From a bacterium SCSIO 12741 (GTDB lineage: Bacteria; Bacteroidota; Bacteroidia; Flavobacteriales_G; Salibacteraceae), in NCBI GenBank assembly GCA_024398055.1, contig CP073749.1, forward strand, positions 3,286,594 through 3,350,593: a stretch of DNA of 64,000 bases. The letters are read 5' to 3'. The notes beneath the pieces are model-generated. The model searched no databases, had not been told where the DNA came from, and saw only the letters and a list, made by a program, of their open reading frames with translations. Below, in pieces: positions 35,992 to 44,416 of the stretch; position 1 is the stretch's first letter; each line of letters starts with the position of its first letter. The position numbers were made by a program, and so were the translations under genes.

Positions 35992-36110
35992 ATCCGAGTA
36001 ATTTGTTTCTGTACTATTAGACGGTATGTTTTTCGAATTCCTTCGAAGGATCTAAAAAAATAAAACAATTTCCTTAACGATCTTAAATTAAGAAGGTTGC
36101 GATGTATTAT

Positions 36111-37133
36111 TTAACGTGGGAAGGAGTGTTTTGGATTGAATAGAAACTCCTTGTCGGTAAGGGTAAGCAAAAAGACCTGTAGATCGATTCTATCATGGGA
36201 AGAAAGTGGGATTCCCTCTTGAAGTTCTGGTGAAAGGGTAGGGTGAGCTTGGATGCCTTTTGAATAATGCTTAAGCACATCATACAGGTTTTCGAAGCGT
36301 CCATCGTGCATGTAGGGATAGGAAAATTCAATGTTTCGCAGGGTGGGCACTTTGAACAATAGGGAATCAGCTGGGCTTTGGGAAATTCTCATTCGGCCCC
36401 AGTCGTTGAGTGTAGTATCCACCGGTAAGCCATTATTGCGAAACTGATGGTTGGTAAAAAGAGGTTCGGTGTGGCAATTGTTGCAGTGTTTTTGAAAGAG
36501 TTGATATCCTTTCATCTCTTGATCTGTGAAGGCAACACCACTATCTCCTCTTCTAACTTGGTCGTACTTTGAATTGGCACTGATTAAGGTGAGCTGAAAT
36601 TGGGCCAGAGCCTTAAGCAAATGTTCGCCGGTAATGCTGTCTGAACCGAAGGCTTTTTTGAACCATTGCGGATATCGCCTGGTTCCTTGCAGTTTGGTTA
36701 GTACCTGAGGTAGATCTTCGCCCATTTCATCAGGGTGAGAAATAGGAGCCAAGGCTTGTACGTCGAGGTGATTAATTGCACCATCCCACATCAACAAGTC
36801 GCTCCAGGCCAGGTTGATCAAAACGGGAGAATTGCGAATTCCAATACGACCATCAATCCCATGACTTAGGTCGTGATCTACATGGGTAAACGCCGTGAAT
36901 TGCAAATGGCAACTGCTACAGGATATAGTACTGTCTTTCGATAGGATTGGGTCATAAAAGAGTTGCCGGCCGAGTTCAATTTTTGCTGGGCTAAGATTTT
37001 GGAGGGTTGCTTCATATTTGGAATCCGGCCAACCTTTGGGTATAGGAATTTGATATCCCACCTCTCTTTTGGCCATCCAGGATAGGCAGAGCAGAACAGA
37101 GATTAGAGAACCGTATTTCAGCAAAATTTTCAA
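36111..37133 (-). CDS. Di-haem cytochrome c peroxidase, MbnH/MauG-like
   Basis: A 340-residue periplasmic di-haem c protein of the CCP/MauG superfamily. A signal peptide occupies residues 1-20. Haem motifs are C72-S-S-C-H76 and C217-N-N-C-H221. The LLMWDGAINHL segment and the late PYMHDGRF loop are characteristic of the family. It overlaps the MbnP gene by 4 bases. In the methanotroph pair MbnH oxidises a tryptophan of MbnP to kynurenine, creating a copper site. The same role is likely here by pairing. Confidence 0.85.
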   Translation of the reverse strand: MKILLKYGSLISVLLCLSWMAKREVGYQIPIPKGWPDSKYEATLQNLSPAKIELGRQLFYDPILSKDSTISCSSCHLQFTAFTHVDHDLSHGIDGRIGIRNSPVLINLAWSDLLMWDGAINHLDVQALAPISHPDEMGEDLPQVLTKLQGTRRYPQWFKKAFGSDSITGEHLLKALAQFQLTLISANSKYDQVRRGDSGVAFTDQEMKGYQLFQKHCNNCHTEPLFTNHQFRNNGLPVDTTLNDWGRMRISQSPADSLLFKVPTLRNIEFSYPYMHDGRFENLYDVLKHYSKGIQAHPTLSPELQEGIPLSSHDRIDLQVFLLTLTDKEFLFNPKHSFPR

Positions 37134-37840
37134 GGTGAAGTGCGAAAGATTTGTGAACTAATCGTGGCCAATTCACTGGCCCTTTGTCCAGGTATCATTA
37201 GTTCAGGTTCCTCCGTCAAATTCAATTGCGAAAGGAATTCATCCAGGTAAATGCCAATTTCAAGATTTTCTCCCGGTGCGCTCTTGATCGTTACCGATTG
37301 AGCAGTAGAATAGGGGGGGAGATAGCCACCTATATGGTATTGAAAACGATTTTTCCGGGTAGTACAGAGTTCACTTTTTCCTTCCAACTTAAAGTTAATG
37401 TAGCCGCTGTTCCAGGTCCAGTACATGCCCAAGGTGGGATCCAAATCACCTCCATAGGCACCGGATACGTTCGTTAAACTATCTACCCCAATTTGAAAGC
37501 GTACCTGATCATAAAACACTTGGGGAGGAAGTGATACTTTCCGGCTTAATGTGTTTGGTTTCCAGGCATCCAGCAGAAAATAGCGCGTTTCTTCCTTCCA
37601 CACGACCTTACCATTTTTTAAAAACTCCAGGCCAGATACATAGCATCGGAATTTTGACAGTTTTAAGGGCTTCTTCTGGTAGCTAAAATCGCTGTTTTTA
37701 GGGGATAGTTTCTGTCCTGCAAATTGAGGGATATAAGTCACGTTGATCTCCGATTGCGCCCAGGAATTGCCCATCGGAAGCCATACCAGAACTGCCGCAA
37801 CCAACAGAACGCTAATCTCTTGTAGCTTTTTGGTGTTCAT
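37130..37840 (-). CDS. MbnP-like copper-binding protein
   Basis: A 236-residue exported protein with a signal peptide (residues 11-29, ending SWAQ). The conserved MYWTWNSGYIN (139-149), FLLDAW and FQIGVDS segments match MbnP, the periplasmic protein modified by MbnH in methanotrophs and widespread in other bacteria. Two tryptophans sit in the central motif. There are few cysteines or histidines, in keeping with a modified-residue copper site. First gene of the mbnP-mbnH pair, with the YHYH gene beyond. Confidence 0.85.
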   Translation of the reverse strand: MNTKKLQEISVLLVAAVLVWLPMGNSWAQSEINVTYIPQFAGQKLSPKNSDFSYQKKPLKLSKFRCYVSGLEFLKNGKVVWKEETRYFLLDAWKPNTLSRKVSLPPQVFYDQVRFQIGVDSLTNVSGAYGGDLDPTLGMYWTWNSGYINFKLEGKSELCTTRKNRFQYHIGGYLPPYSTAQSVTIKSAPGENLEIGIYLDEFLSQLNLTEEPELMIPGQRASELATISSQIFRTSP

Positions 37841-37895
37841 ACCTGCCTATTAGACGTAAAAGAAATGGAAATCCTTCGATACTACAGGCAATTCC

Positions 37896-37927
37896 TTGGA
37901 TTTAATTCCGGCATATACCTATTTTCG
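37896..37927 (+). promoter_or_regulatory. Promoter of the 37963 secreted-protein gene
   Basis: TTG (37896-37898) and TATTTTCG (37920-37927) are separated by 21 bases. The -7 box differs from TAnnTTTG at one position. The gene starts 36 bases downstream. Confidence 0.55.
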
Positions 37928-37962
37928 CACTGGATCTATCAAAAACAATCAAAACCAAAATC

Positions 37963-39516
37963 ATGAAAACATTTTCTATTTGGCTCGCCCTTTTGGGGTT
38001 AACACTCTCATTGCATGCCCAAGAGGTTGCACATACCGACCTGGCTTGGTCTAATTTATTGAAACCCAAGACACTAAATAACGTTTACAAAGAAAAATTT
38101 GGGAATAAGTTCTGTATGTTCTGGGCTTATGAAAACTACATCAGCATGCGTGTATTCAACGACGAAATGCAGATGACCGAAGAGCATGAAATTAAATGGA
38201 TGCACCCAGCTGACGGAGAAGTGATTTACTCCAGTCATGTTAATGCCTATGGCGATTTCTACATGATTACCCGGGTAGAATTGAAGGAAAAGAAACGCTT
38301 TGATTTCTTCTTGCAAAAGGTAAATACTGAAACCTTTGAGGTAGAAGGTGATCCTATATTCTTAACCACCATCAACTACTTACGCGAAGGATTTTTGGAG
38401 CATCCAGAATTCTATTTTTCCGAAAATGAGGAACACATTCTGGTTGCGCACAATAACATCAAAGATGGGAACCGATTCTACACCTTGAGGGTGTTTGACA
38501 ATGCATTCGAGTTGAAGGATGAGTTGAGCATGGAGCACGGAAGTGAGGACTACTTGAGAACTCGTGAATTCGTGATTTCTAATTCTGGCCGGATTGCGGC
38601 TTTTTACGTTTATGAAATTCCTAAAAAACTAAGACAAAAAGGAAAGCCATCGAAAGCTGCTGTATTGGTGGATATGGCTGAAGGGCAGATCAATCCTCTG
38701 GATATCGGAGACATCGATTTCTATGTGAACGATGCAGAATTGGTACTGACTGAAAAGGACGAAGTTGTGGTAATGGGTTACTACTCATTGGAAAATACTG
38801 ATTACAATGTGGGGATCTTTGTGATGCGAGAAGAGTCTGCTGGTTCTGGGTTTAACTCAGAGTTATATCCCTTTACCCAAAGCGATATTGGCTACTTCAT
38901 GAATGATAAAGATAGGGCAGCACTTAAAAAAGATTTGGCCAAAGGCGATGATCGTCATATTGAGCAAGGAGGTTTTATGGTACGTCACATTATTCCGCTA
39001 AGTGATGGTGGTTATTACTTGATTGGTGAAGTATCAAACCGTCGTAATGAAATTTCCTCCTTTGGCCTGCAAGTGGGTAGTGCCTATGGATTGGATGGTA
39101 TTATTATGGTTACCCGCTTTGATAAGAATTTTGAAATGAGTTGGAATAGCCAGATTGGTAAGAAGAACCTGGACGGAACTTTTGGCGGTCGTTGGGGATC
39201 TTTCCAATACATGAAAGGGGCAGACAACTCTCTTTACTTCTTGCATACCGACAGTAAGGAAAATGCTACCCGTAAAGAGCGTGATGGAATTATTGATGCT
39301 CGGGTTAAAGGCAAGGACGCAGCTACTGTTTTAACCAAAGTGGATAACGAAGGTGAGGTAACCAAAGAGGTTCTGTTTACTGAGCCTGATGTAGAGTTGT
39401 TAACTGTTCCACGATTCAGCTTTGCTGATGAAAGAACCAAGCAATTCACCGTTTGGGTAATGGCCGTTTATGCTCCGCTTCGAGTAAAACTGGGTTCCTT
39501 TACGATAGAGGATTAA
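37963..39516 (+). CDS. Secreted protein of unknown function (with a look-alike convergent neighbour)
   Basis: A 517-residue exported protein with a signal peptide at 1-19 (ALLGLTLSLHAQ). The rest is beta-rich with repeated aromatic/acidic stretches (FYMITRVELKEK, FFLQKVNTETFEV, IDFYVNDAELVLTEKDEVVVMGYY), suggesting a propeller or repeated-sheet fold. No C-terminal T9SS sorting domain is seen. Its length, signal peptide and module order resemble the convergent gene at 39573-41189. A role cannot be assigned. Confidence 0.7.
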   Translation: MKTFSIWLALLGLTLSLHAQEVAHTDLAWSNLLKPKTLNNVYKEKFGNKFCMFWAYENYISMRVFNDEMQMTEEHEIKWMHPADGEVIYSSHVNAYGDFYMITRVELKEKKRFDFFLQKVNTETFEVEGDPIFLTTINYLREGFLEHPEFYFSENEEHILVAHNNIKDGNRFYTLRVFDNAFELKDELSMEHGSEDYLRTREFVISNSGRIAAFYVYEIPKKLRQKGKPSKAAVLVDMAEGQINPLDIGDIDFYVNDAELVLTEKDEVVVMGYYSLENTDYNVGIFVMREESAGSGFNSELYPFTQSDIGYFMNDKDRAALKKDLAKGDDRHIEQGGFMVRHIIPLSDGGYYLIGEVSNRRNEISSFGLQVGSAYGLDGIIMVTRFDKNFEMSWNSQIGKKNLDGTFGGRWGSFQYMKGADNSLYFLHTDSKENATRKERDGIIDARVKGKDAATVLTKVDNEGEVTKEVLFTEPDVELLTVPRFSFADERTKQFTVWVMAVYAPLRVKLGSFTIED

Positions 39517-39540
39517 TCCTTAGCTAAAAGAAAGATTTGG

Positions 39541-39570
39541 AAAGCGGGACCCATTTGGGATTCCCGCTTT
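39541..39570 (+). terminator. Intrinsic terminator between two convergent genes
   Basis: AAAGCGGGA (39541-39549) pairs with TCCCGCTTT (39562-39570), followed by TTTTATTTTT. It ends the rightward gene; the stop of the leftward gene (39573) lies inside the T-run. Confidence 0.85.
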
Positions 39571-39572
39571 TT

Positions 39573-41189
39573 TTATTTTTCCCGGATCCGGGTTAGCTGA
39601 AACCCGTCTTCCTTAGTCATGGTTATGATCAGTACCTCTTTGCCGTTGTTGATTACAGGAAAATCATAATCATGAGCGATAAAACCTTTCTTGGAAGAAA
39701 AATCGATTAGACTGCCTGCATCAGCTGTAGGTCCCGAAAAGGTACCGATTCCCAAATGATCCCAGCTGGCGTATTCGGTGAAAGGACCGGATACTTTTCC
39801 TTTGAGGTTGTCGCCGTGATTGGAAAAGAGAATGGCAACTCCACCGTTGGCTCTTAAAACGGGGTAAAAATCTGAACCATTGCGAGCATAAGGGATCTTA
39901 GAATCCCAGACATGTTTGCCCTTAGCATCAAACTTGGAGCAAAAAAGGTGACTTTTCACGTAATAAGATCCGAAGGCAAACTCCTGATAGATCACGTAAA
40001 CATTATCCTCTTCATCAATAACTACATCCCGGATTACAGGACGGTAAATACCCACGTAGTTTTTGGTCTCCATTGGATCACTCACATCAAAATCTTCGGT
40101 TCGATCCACCTCTTCACCGGCAGCCACCTGAAGTCCAATCTCTTTGAGTTTGTTGGCTTTGTAGATCTTAGATAGGCTCTTTTGTTCATCTTCGCTTCGG
40201 TAGTCCATAACCATATCTACCGAGAACGGGTGACCGCTGGAATAGCTCAAATCGCCTCGCTCTTTATCGACTTCGAAGGTGAAAACACCTTTACCCCAGC
40301 CTGCCAGGGTTACATCCGATCGATCGGCACCGCAGTAGTCGTAGATGGCTGCTCCTTTTACTCCACCATTTGGCGTATTACGCAGTTCTACGCGGCTTAG
40401 GTGCAAATTGCCAATCTCCATTTCGACTCGTGTAAATTGATCTCCGTCCAAAATCAGGATAAGAAAATCTCCGTATTCCTGCTGAACCCCGTCAAACATG
40501 ACCTTGCCTTCCTGCTTTTCTTTAACCACGAAATACACGTTGCCATCATTGCCCAGGAGCGTTTGGAAGAGAGAAATCTGTTTGTCGTAATTTTTGATGG
40601 CCTGAGAGAGGTTGGATATCATCTTAAAGTCTGAATCGTAGAAGAGTACGAATTGAATCGTTCCCTGGTAAAGGCCCTCGATATAGGTAAGCAGAAAGTA
40701 CTCATCATTCGGTGAACTTTCAATTTCGATACGGTGGTATTCCTGGTAATGCTCTCTGGAAAAAGAAAACAGGTCCATTCTTTTGGGTTCTAAGGTTTCG
40801 CCTTGAATTCGATCCACGAAGAAGAAGACCTTATCCGCCTTTTTGTCTACCACACTGTAGAGTACAGCAATATCATCCTGAACCTTGAAAACCGTTTCTA
40901 CGCGGAATTCCTTTTTTTCATTGGAGTTTTTCAGTTGAATTTCATTCTCAAAGCTGAGATCTTCGTTGTAGAGTTCCACAAAATAGCGATAGCCTCCAGG
41001 ACCTTTAATCGCCTCCTTGCGAACAACCACATAGTCATCACCTACTTTAAAGATATTTTGGACATCGGGAGTAGCCTTACGTTCAAAGAGTTTTCCATAG
41101 TCTACTTCAAACTGTTCGTTTTTGACTTGTGCCTGTGAAATGAAGGTGGTGAGAAGGGTGATTAGGAGGAGGTAGGAGATCTTTTTCAT
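39573..41189 (-). CDS. Secreted protein of unknown function, possible paralogue of 37963 gene
   Basis: A 538-residue exported protein with a signal peptide at 1-20 (LLLITLLTTFISQAQ). It is mostly beta-strand with repeated blocks (YVVVRKEAIKGPGGY, VFFFVDRIQGETLEP, GNVYFVVKEK, NVYVIYQEFAFGSYYV), again like a propeller. The segment about ESSPNDEYFLLTYI corresponds in position and character to YFSENEEHILVAHN of the convergent gene. No sorting domain is seen. A TAGCTTTG element (41212-41219, minus) could be its -7 box. Function unknown. Confidence 0.7.
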   Translation of the reverse strand: MKKISYLLLITLLTTFISQAQVKNEQFEVDYGKLFERKATPDVQNIFKVGDDYVVVRKEAIKGPGGYRYFVELYNEDLSFENEIQLKNSNEKKEFRVETVFKVQDDIAVLYSVVDKKADKVFFFVDRIQGETLEPKRMDLFSFSREHYQEYHRIEIESSPNDEYFLLTYIEGLYQGTIQFVLFYDSDFKMISNLSQAIKNYDKQISLFQTLLGNDGNVYFVVKEKQEGKVMFDGVQQEYGDFLILILDGDQFTRVEMEIGNLHLSRVELRNTPNGGVKGAAIYDYCGADRSDVTLAGWGKGVFTFEVDKERGDLSYSSGHPFSVDMVMDYRSEDEQKSLSKIYKANKLKEIGLQVAAGEEVDRTEDFDVSDPMETKNYVGIYRPVIRDVVIDEEDNVYVIYQEFAFGSYYVKSHLFCSKFDAKGKHVWDSKIPYARNGSDFYPVLRANGGVAILFSNHGDNLKGKVSGPFTEYASWDHLGIGTFSGPTADAGSLIDFSSKKGFIAHDYDFPVINNGKEVLIITMTKEDGFQLTRIREK

Positions 41190-41401
41190 GGAAGATATTT
41201 TGTTCGTTATTCAAAGCTAATCCATTTTGGAGAGAACAGCTGTTTGTACTTACCGGAACGAGGACTCTAACACGAAAGTTTCTGGGAATAGGGTTATTTC
41301 TGAAATCATAGATCGAAGGAGAATTTGAAGTGGCGACATTTTTCAAGCTTCCTGCCGAAAGAACCTTTTTTCATACATTTAATGCAGATTAACCTAACTC
41401 T

Positions 41402-41773
41402 ATGACTACTAACGATGTAAAAGTGTGCCAGGAATGTGGTACAGAAATTAGAGGCCGAGCGGACAAGAAATACTGTGATGATAGTTGTCGCAACGCCTGG
41501 TTTAACCGCCACAACCGAACCACTGGAAATTATATGCGAAAAGTAAACCGAATCCTAAAAAACAACCGAAGAATTCTCGAAGAGCTTAACCCCAAAGGAA
41601 CTTCGAAAAGTACACGCAAAGTGCTGCATCGAGAGGGCTTTAATTTCGATTTCTACACCAACATTTACCGAACCAAAACCGGAAAAGAATACCACTTCTG
41701 TTACGAACAAGGCTACCTGGACATCGGCAATGGTCATTATGCCCTGGTACTCAAAAAAGATTACATCGAATGA
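41402..41773 (+). CDS. Small zinc-ribbon protein
   Basis: A 123-residue cytoplasmic protein. The N-terminus holds a four-cysteine zinc ribbon (C9, C12, C25, C29) in the form CQECG ... KYCDDSCRNAW, seen in small Bacteroidota proteins. A basic helical region follows (RKVNRILKNNRRILEEL) and then a beta-rich tail (YRTKTGKEYHFCYEQGYL). Nucleic-acid binding is plausible. It overlaps the SRPBCC gene by 4 bases (ATGA). Confidence 0.75.
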   Translation: MTTNDVKVCQECGTEIRGRADKKYCDDSCRNAWFNRHNRTTGNYMRKVNRILKNNRRILEELNPKGTSKSTRKVLHREGFNFDFYTNIYRTKTGKEYHFCYEQGYLDIGNGHYALVLKKDYIE

Positions 41774-42168
41774 AAACACGAGACCTTATTCAGGAAGTCT
41801 ATTTTGAGGCAAAACCTGAGGAATTATATGATGCACTCATGACCGCTGAGCAACATGCCGCCTTTACCGAGGGAGAGGCTAAAATTGATCCTAATCCAGG
41901 AGGTCAGTTCACCGTTTACAATGGCTACATCGTAGGCAAAAACATACTCCTTGAGCGAGGTAAAATGATCGTGCAAGAATGGCGGGCTATTGAAGAAAAC
42001 TGGCCGGATTACCACTTTTCAACGGTTCAGTTTAAAATGGCCTACCTGGATGGAGGAACTTATTTGACCTTTATTCATAAGGGAATTCCCGAAGAATATG
42101 TCGAGTCGATTTCAAACGGGTGGGAAGAGTATTATTGGAATCCGTTGAAAGCTTTTTTTGCGGCGTAA
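41770..42168 (+). CDS. SRPBCC (AHSA1/START-like) family protein
   Basis: A 132-residue single-domain helix-grip protein of the AHSA1 type. Markers are the opening strand IQEVYFEAKPEELYDALM, the GGQFTVYNGYIVG turn, the ERGKMIVQEWRA strand and the final long helix SNGWEEYYWNPLKAFF. Members bind hydrophobic ligands or assist Hsp90-like chaperones; which applies is unknown. It is translationally coupled to the zinc-ribbon gene. A palindromic repeat cluster follows it. Confidence 0.8.
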   Translation: MKTRDLIQEVYFEAKPEELYDALMTAEQHAAFTEGEAKIDPNPGGQFTVYNGYIVGKNILLERGKMIVQEWRAIEENWPDYHFSTVQFKMAYLDGGTYLTFIHKGIPEEYVESISNGWEEYYWNPLKAFFAA

Positions 42169-42253
42169 CGAGAAGAATAGAAATTCATGAGTTTTACTCT
42201 TTCAGATTTGCAACTGCCTCATGACGGTAGGGAATAATCTGAAAGTCGGAACT

Positions 42254-42373
42254 GCGGATTACAAATCCGCGGCTCTTTGCATTCGGATTACAAATCCGAA
42301 TGAATATGGGGAATAAGGTCTCATGCTCAGTTTGAAATCCGCGACTCAAAACATTCGGATTACAAATCCGAAT
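42254..42373. repeat. Cluster of REP-like palindromes (CGGATT-ACA-AATCCG)
   Basis: Three perfect palindromes share the core CGGATTACAAATCCG: 42254-42270 (17 bases, GC-flanked), 42281-42301 and 42353-42373 (identical 21-mers). A half copy (AAATCCGCG) lies near 42335. The 214-base gap holds no gene and may also terminate transcription from both sides. Confidence 0.8.
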
Positions 42374-42382
42374 AAGTGGAAA

Positions 42383-44329
42383 TCAATTCCCCAAAGACCG
42401 AAAATTCCTTAAAATCAATACCAGATCTAAATAGCCTCTGTAATCCCGGGCATACATGGCATTGAGGCGTGCTGCTTCATCTGGGTTGGCTTTTTCAAAC
42501 GATTGAGAAGGAGATATAACCCCTTGGCGAATGGTGGGCAGCTCATGAATATTCTTTCCTGCCGGATCATAGCCTACCCAAGTTTTCTGCCCGAAGAGGG
42601 TTCCAAACAGATTTCCGATAAATGCCATTTTTCGCTGAACGAATAGAATACTCAATGGAAGAGTAATCAACCCTGATAAACTGAAGAAAATGTCAATCAT
42701 CCGCTTGTTTCTGCGGTTTCTGGAACTGGTCACAGAATTGATACTGGATAGGGAATAGAGTTCTCCAGAGGTATTGATCGAGTTACTTCCAATCACAAAC
42801 AAGCTCTCGGGAGGAGCGATTTTGAACTCCAGATTTTTGTAGTCCAATTGAGACATGTGCTCAATGATGAAAGAAGAACTTAAATCCTCGGCACAAAAAA
42901 TGACTTCGTCAATGTTGAAGATCGAAATTACCTCGCGGAGCTGCCCCCAGTGTCCCACGAAAAACTCGTCTTCATTGTGCGGTTCCGGAGAAACTCGGGC
43001 AACGAAATCGGGCTGAAAGGAGGATCGCTTGAGTAAGTCGATAACCCGTTGAATTTCAGGTTTGTTTCCTACGATAGCAATGCGTTTGTGTTTAACTGCT
43101 CCGAGTCTAAAGCCCCACAATCCGGTAAGGTGAAGCAGGTAGCGAAGCACCGTGCCCAATACAAAGACAGATAAACTTCCTCCAATGATGATGGCTCGGC
43201 TAAATCGGTAACTCTCGGGCAATAGGGAGTAGAGGATCAGAATGACTCCGGTTCCTGCGGCCGTGCCCAGCAAAAAGCGTTTGACCTGATAGGGTTTATC
43301 ATATCCTCCGCCAAACAAAATAGCAATGATCCAAACCAGAGTATACACCGGAAAAAACAGCTGATAAAGCTGATCCGGAGTGTCAATACCGGTTAGGTGA
43401 TTGTGCAGCTGCATCACCCCAAACAAGGCGAGGAGGATGACGAATCCGTCCAAAATAGCAAGGTATCCTTCCCGGATAAAATTGGTGAGTAAGGTGAGAG
43501 AGGCTCTAAAATAAATGGCCAGATTGATCAGCGCTCCAAAGAGGCGAGCGTTGTTTTTGGAAAAGTGCTTACTGGCAAAAATGACCATGGCCCGGTAGAA
43601 CACAAAAACGTAGTTGATACTCGTCTTTTTGGTGCTTTCACCCTTATAATGGATAATTTTCGTTTCCGGGAAATAGTAGTTTTTGTAGCCCGCTTTTTGA
43701 ATTCGGTAGGAAAGGTCGATGTCTTCACCATACATGAAGAAGGTCTCGTCAAGCAGACCAATCTTGTCTAAAACCGTTTTTCGAAGCAACATAAAAGCCC
43801 CGGAAAGCACATCCACTTCGTGAATCTCATTGGGATCCAGAAAACTCAGGTGATACTGCCCAAAGGTTTTGGATTTGGGGAATAACCGGGCCAAACCAAA
43901 CATTTTGAAAAATGCCACGGGTGGAGTAGGAAGGCCCCTTTTGGATTCGGGAAGAAAACGCCCTTTTCCATCAATCATTTTTACCCCTAATCCACCACAG
44001 TCTGGATGATCGTCCATGAATTGAACGACTCGGGTGAAAGTATCTTCTTCCACCAGGGTATCAGGGTTGAGCAACAGGATGTATTCCCCTTTGGCTTCAG
44101 CGATTCCCAGGTTGTTTCCTTTGGAAAAACCCAGATTATGCTTGGAGGCAATAAGCCTAACTTCTGGAAATCGATTCTCCACCATTTGAACCGATCCGTC
44201 CAGGGAATGATTGTCCACCACAATGATCTCTGTATCCACTTGCCGCGAAGCTTTGAGTGCAGAAACCAAGCATTGTTCCAGAAAATGCCTGACGTTGTAG
44301 TTAACAATTATGACCGAAAGTTTTGCCAT
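42383..44329 (-). CDS. GT2 glycosyltransferase fused to degenerate polyprenyl glycosylphosphotransferase
   Basis: A 648-residue inner-membrane protein. Residues 1-245 form a rhamnosyltransferase-like GT2 domain (SVIIVNYNVRHFLEQCL, LLNPDT, MYGEDIDLSYR). Hydrophobic segments follow (about 270-400), then a CoA-binding-like Rossmann domain (RIAIVGNKPE) as in WbaP/PglC-type initiating transferases. The end keeps KRMIDIFFSLSG and LPTIRQGVISP, but the phosphotransferase active-site core between them is short and lacks the usual acidic pair. The ATG at 44329 is chosen over a TTG at 44356. It likely adds a sugar to a surface polysaccharide. Confidence 0.8.
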   Translation of the reverse strand: MAKLSVIIVNYNVRHFLEQCLVSALKASRQVDTEIIVVDNHSLDGSVQMVENRFPEVRLIASKHNLGFSKGNNLGIAEAKGEYILLLNPDTLVEEDTFTRVVQFMDDHPDCGGLGVKMIDGKGRFLPESKRGLPTPPVAFFKMFGLARLFPKSKTFGQYHLSFLDPNEIHEVDVLSGAFMLLRKTVLDKIGLLDETFFMYGEDIDLSYRIQKAGYKNYYFPETKIIHYKGESTKKTSINYVFVFYRAMVIFASKHFSKNNARLFGALINLAIYFRASLTLLTNFIREGYLAILDGFVILLALFGVMQLHNHLTGIDTPDQLYQLFFPVYTLVWIIAILFGGGYDKPYQVKRFLLGTAAGTGVILILYSLLPESYRFSRAIIIGGSLSVFVLGTVLRYLLHLTGLWGFRLGAVKHKRIAIVGNKPEIQRVIDLLKRSSFQPDFVARVSPEPHNEDEFFVGHWGQLREVISIFNIDEVIFCAEDLSSSFIIEHMSQLDYKNLEFKIAPPESLFVIGSNSINTSGELYSLSSINSVTSSRNRRNKRMIDIFFSLSGLITLPLSILFVQRKMAFIGNLFGTLFGQKTWVGYDPAGKNIHELPTIRQGVISPSQSFEKANPDEAARLNAMYARDYRGYLDLVLILRNFRSLGN

Positions 44330-44416
44330 AGTCCTGATTCGGGACGAAAATACCAAAAAGACAGGCGGTAAAAGGCCGAAGTATGCGGAGATTCTCCGTG
44401 AGAGACTTTATTGAGC

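Noticed and set aside
36038-36051. Palindrome TCCTTCGAAGGA as a terminator
   Set aside because: A perfect 12-base palindrome, but for the minus-strand gene the T-run precedes it and on the plus strand only A's follow; role unclear.
42254-42373. CRISPR array
   Set aside because: Only three palindromic copies with irregular spacing and no cas genes nearby.
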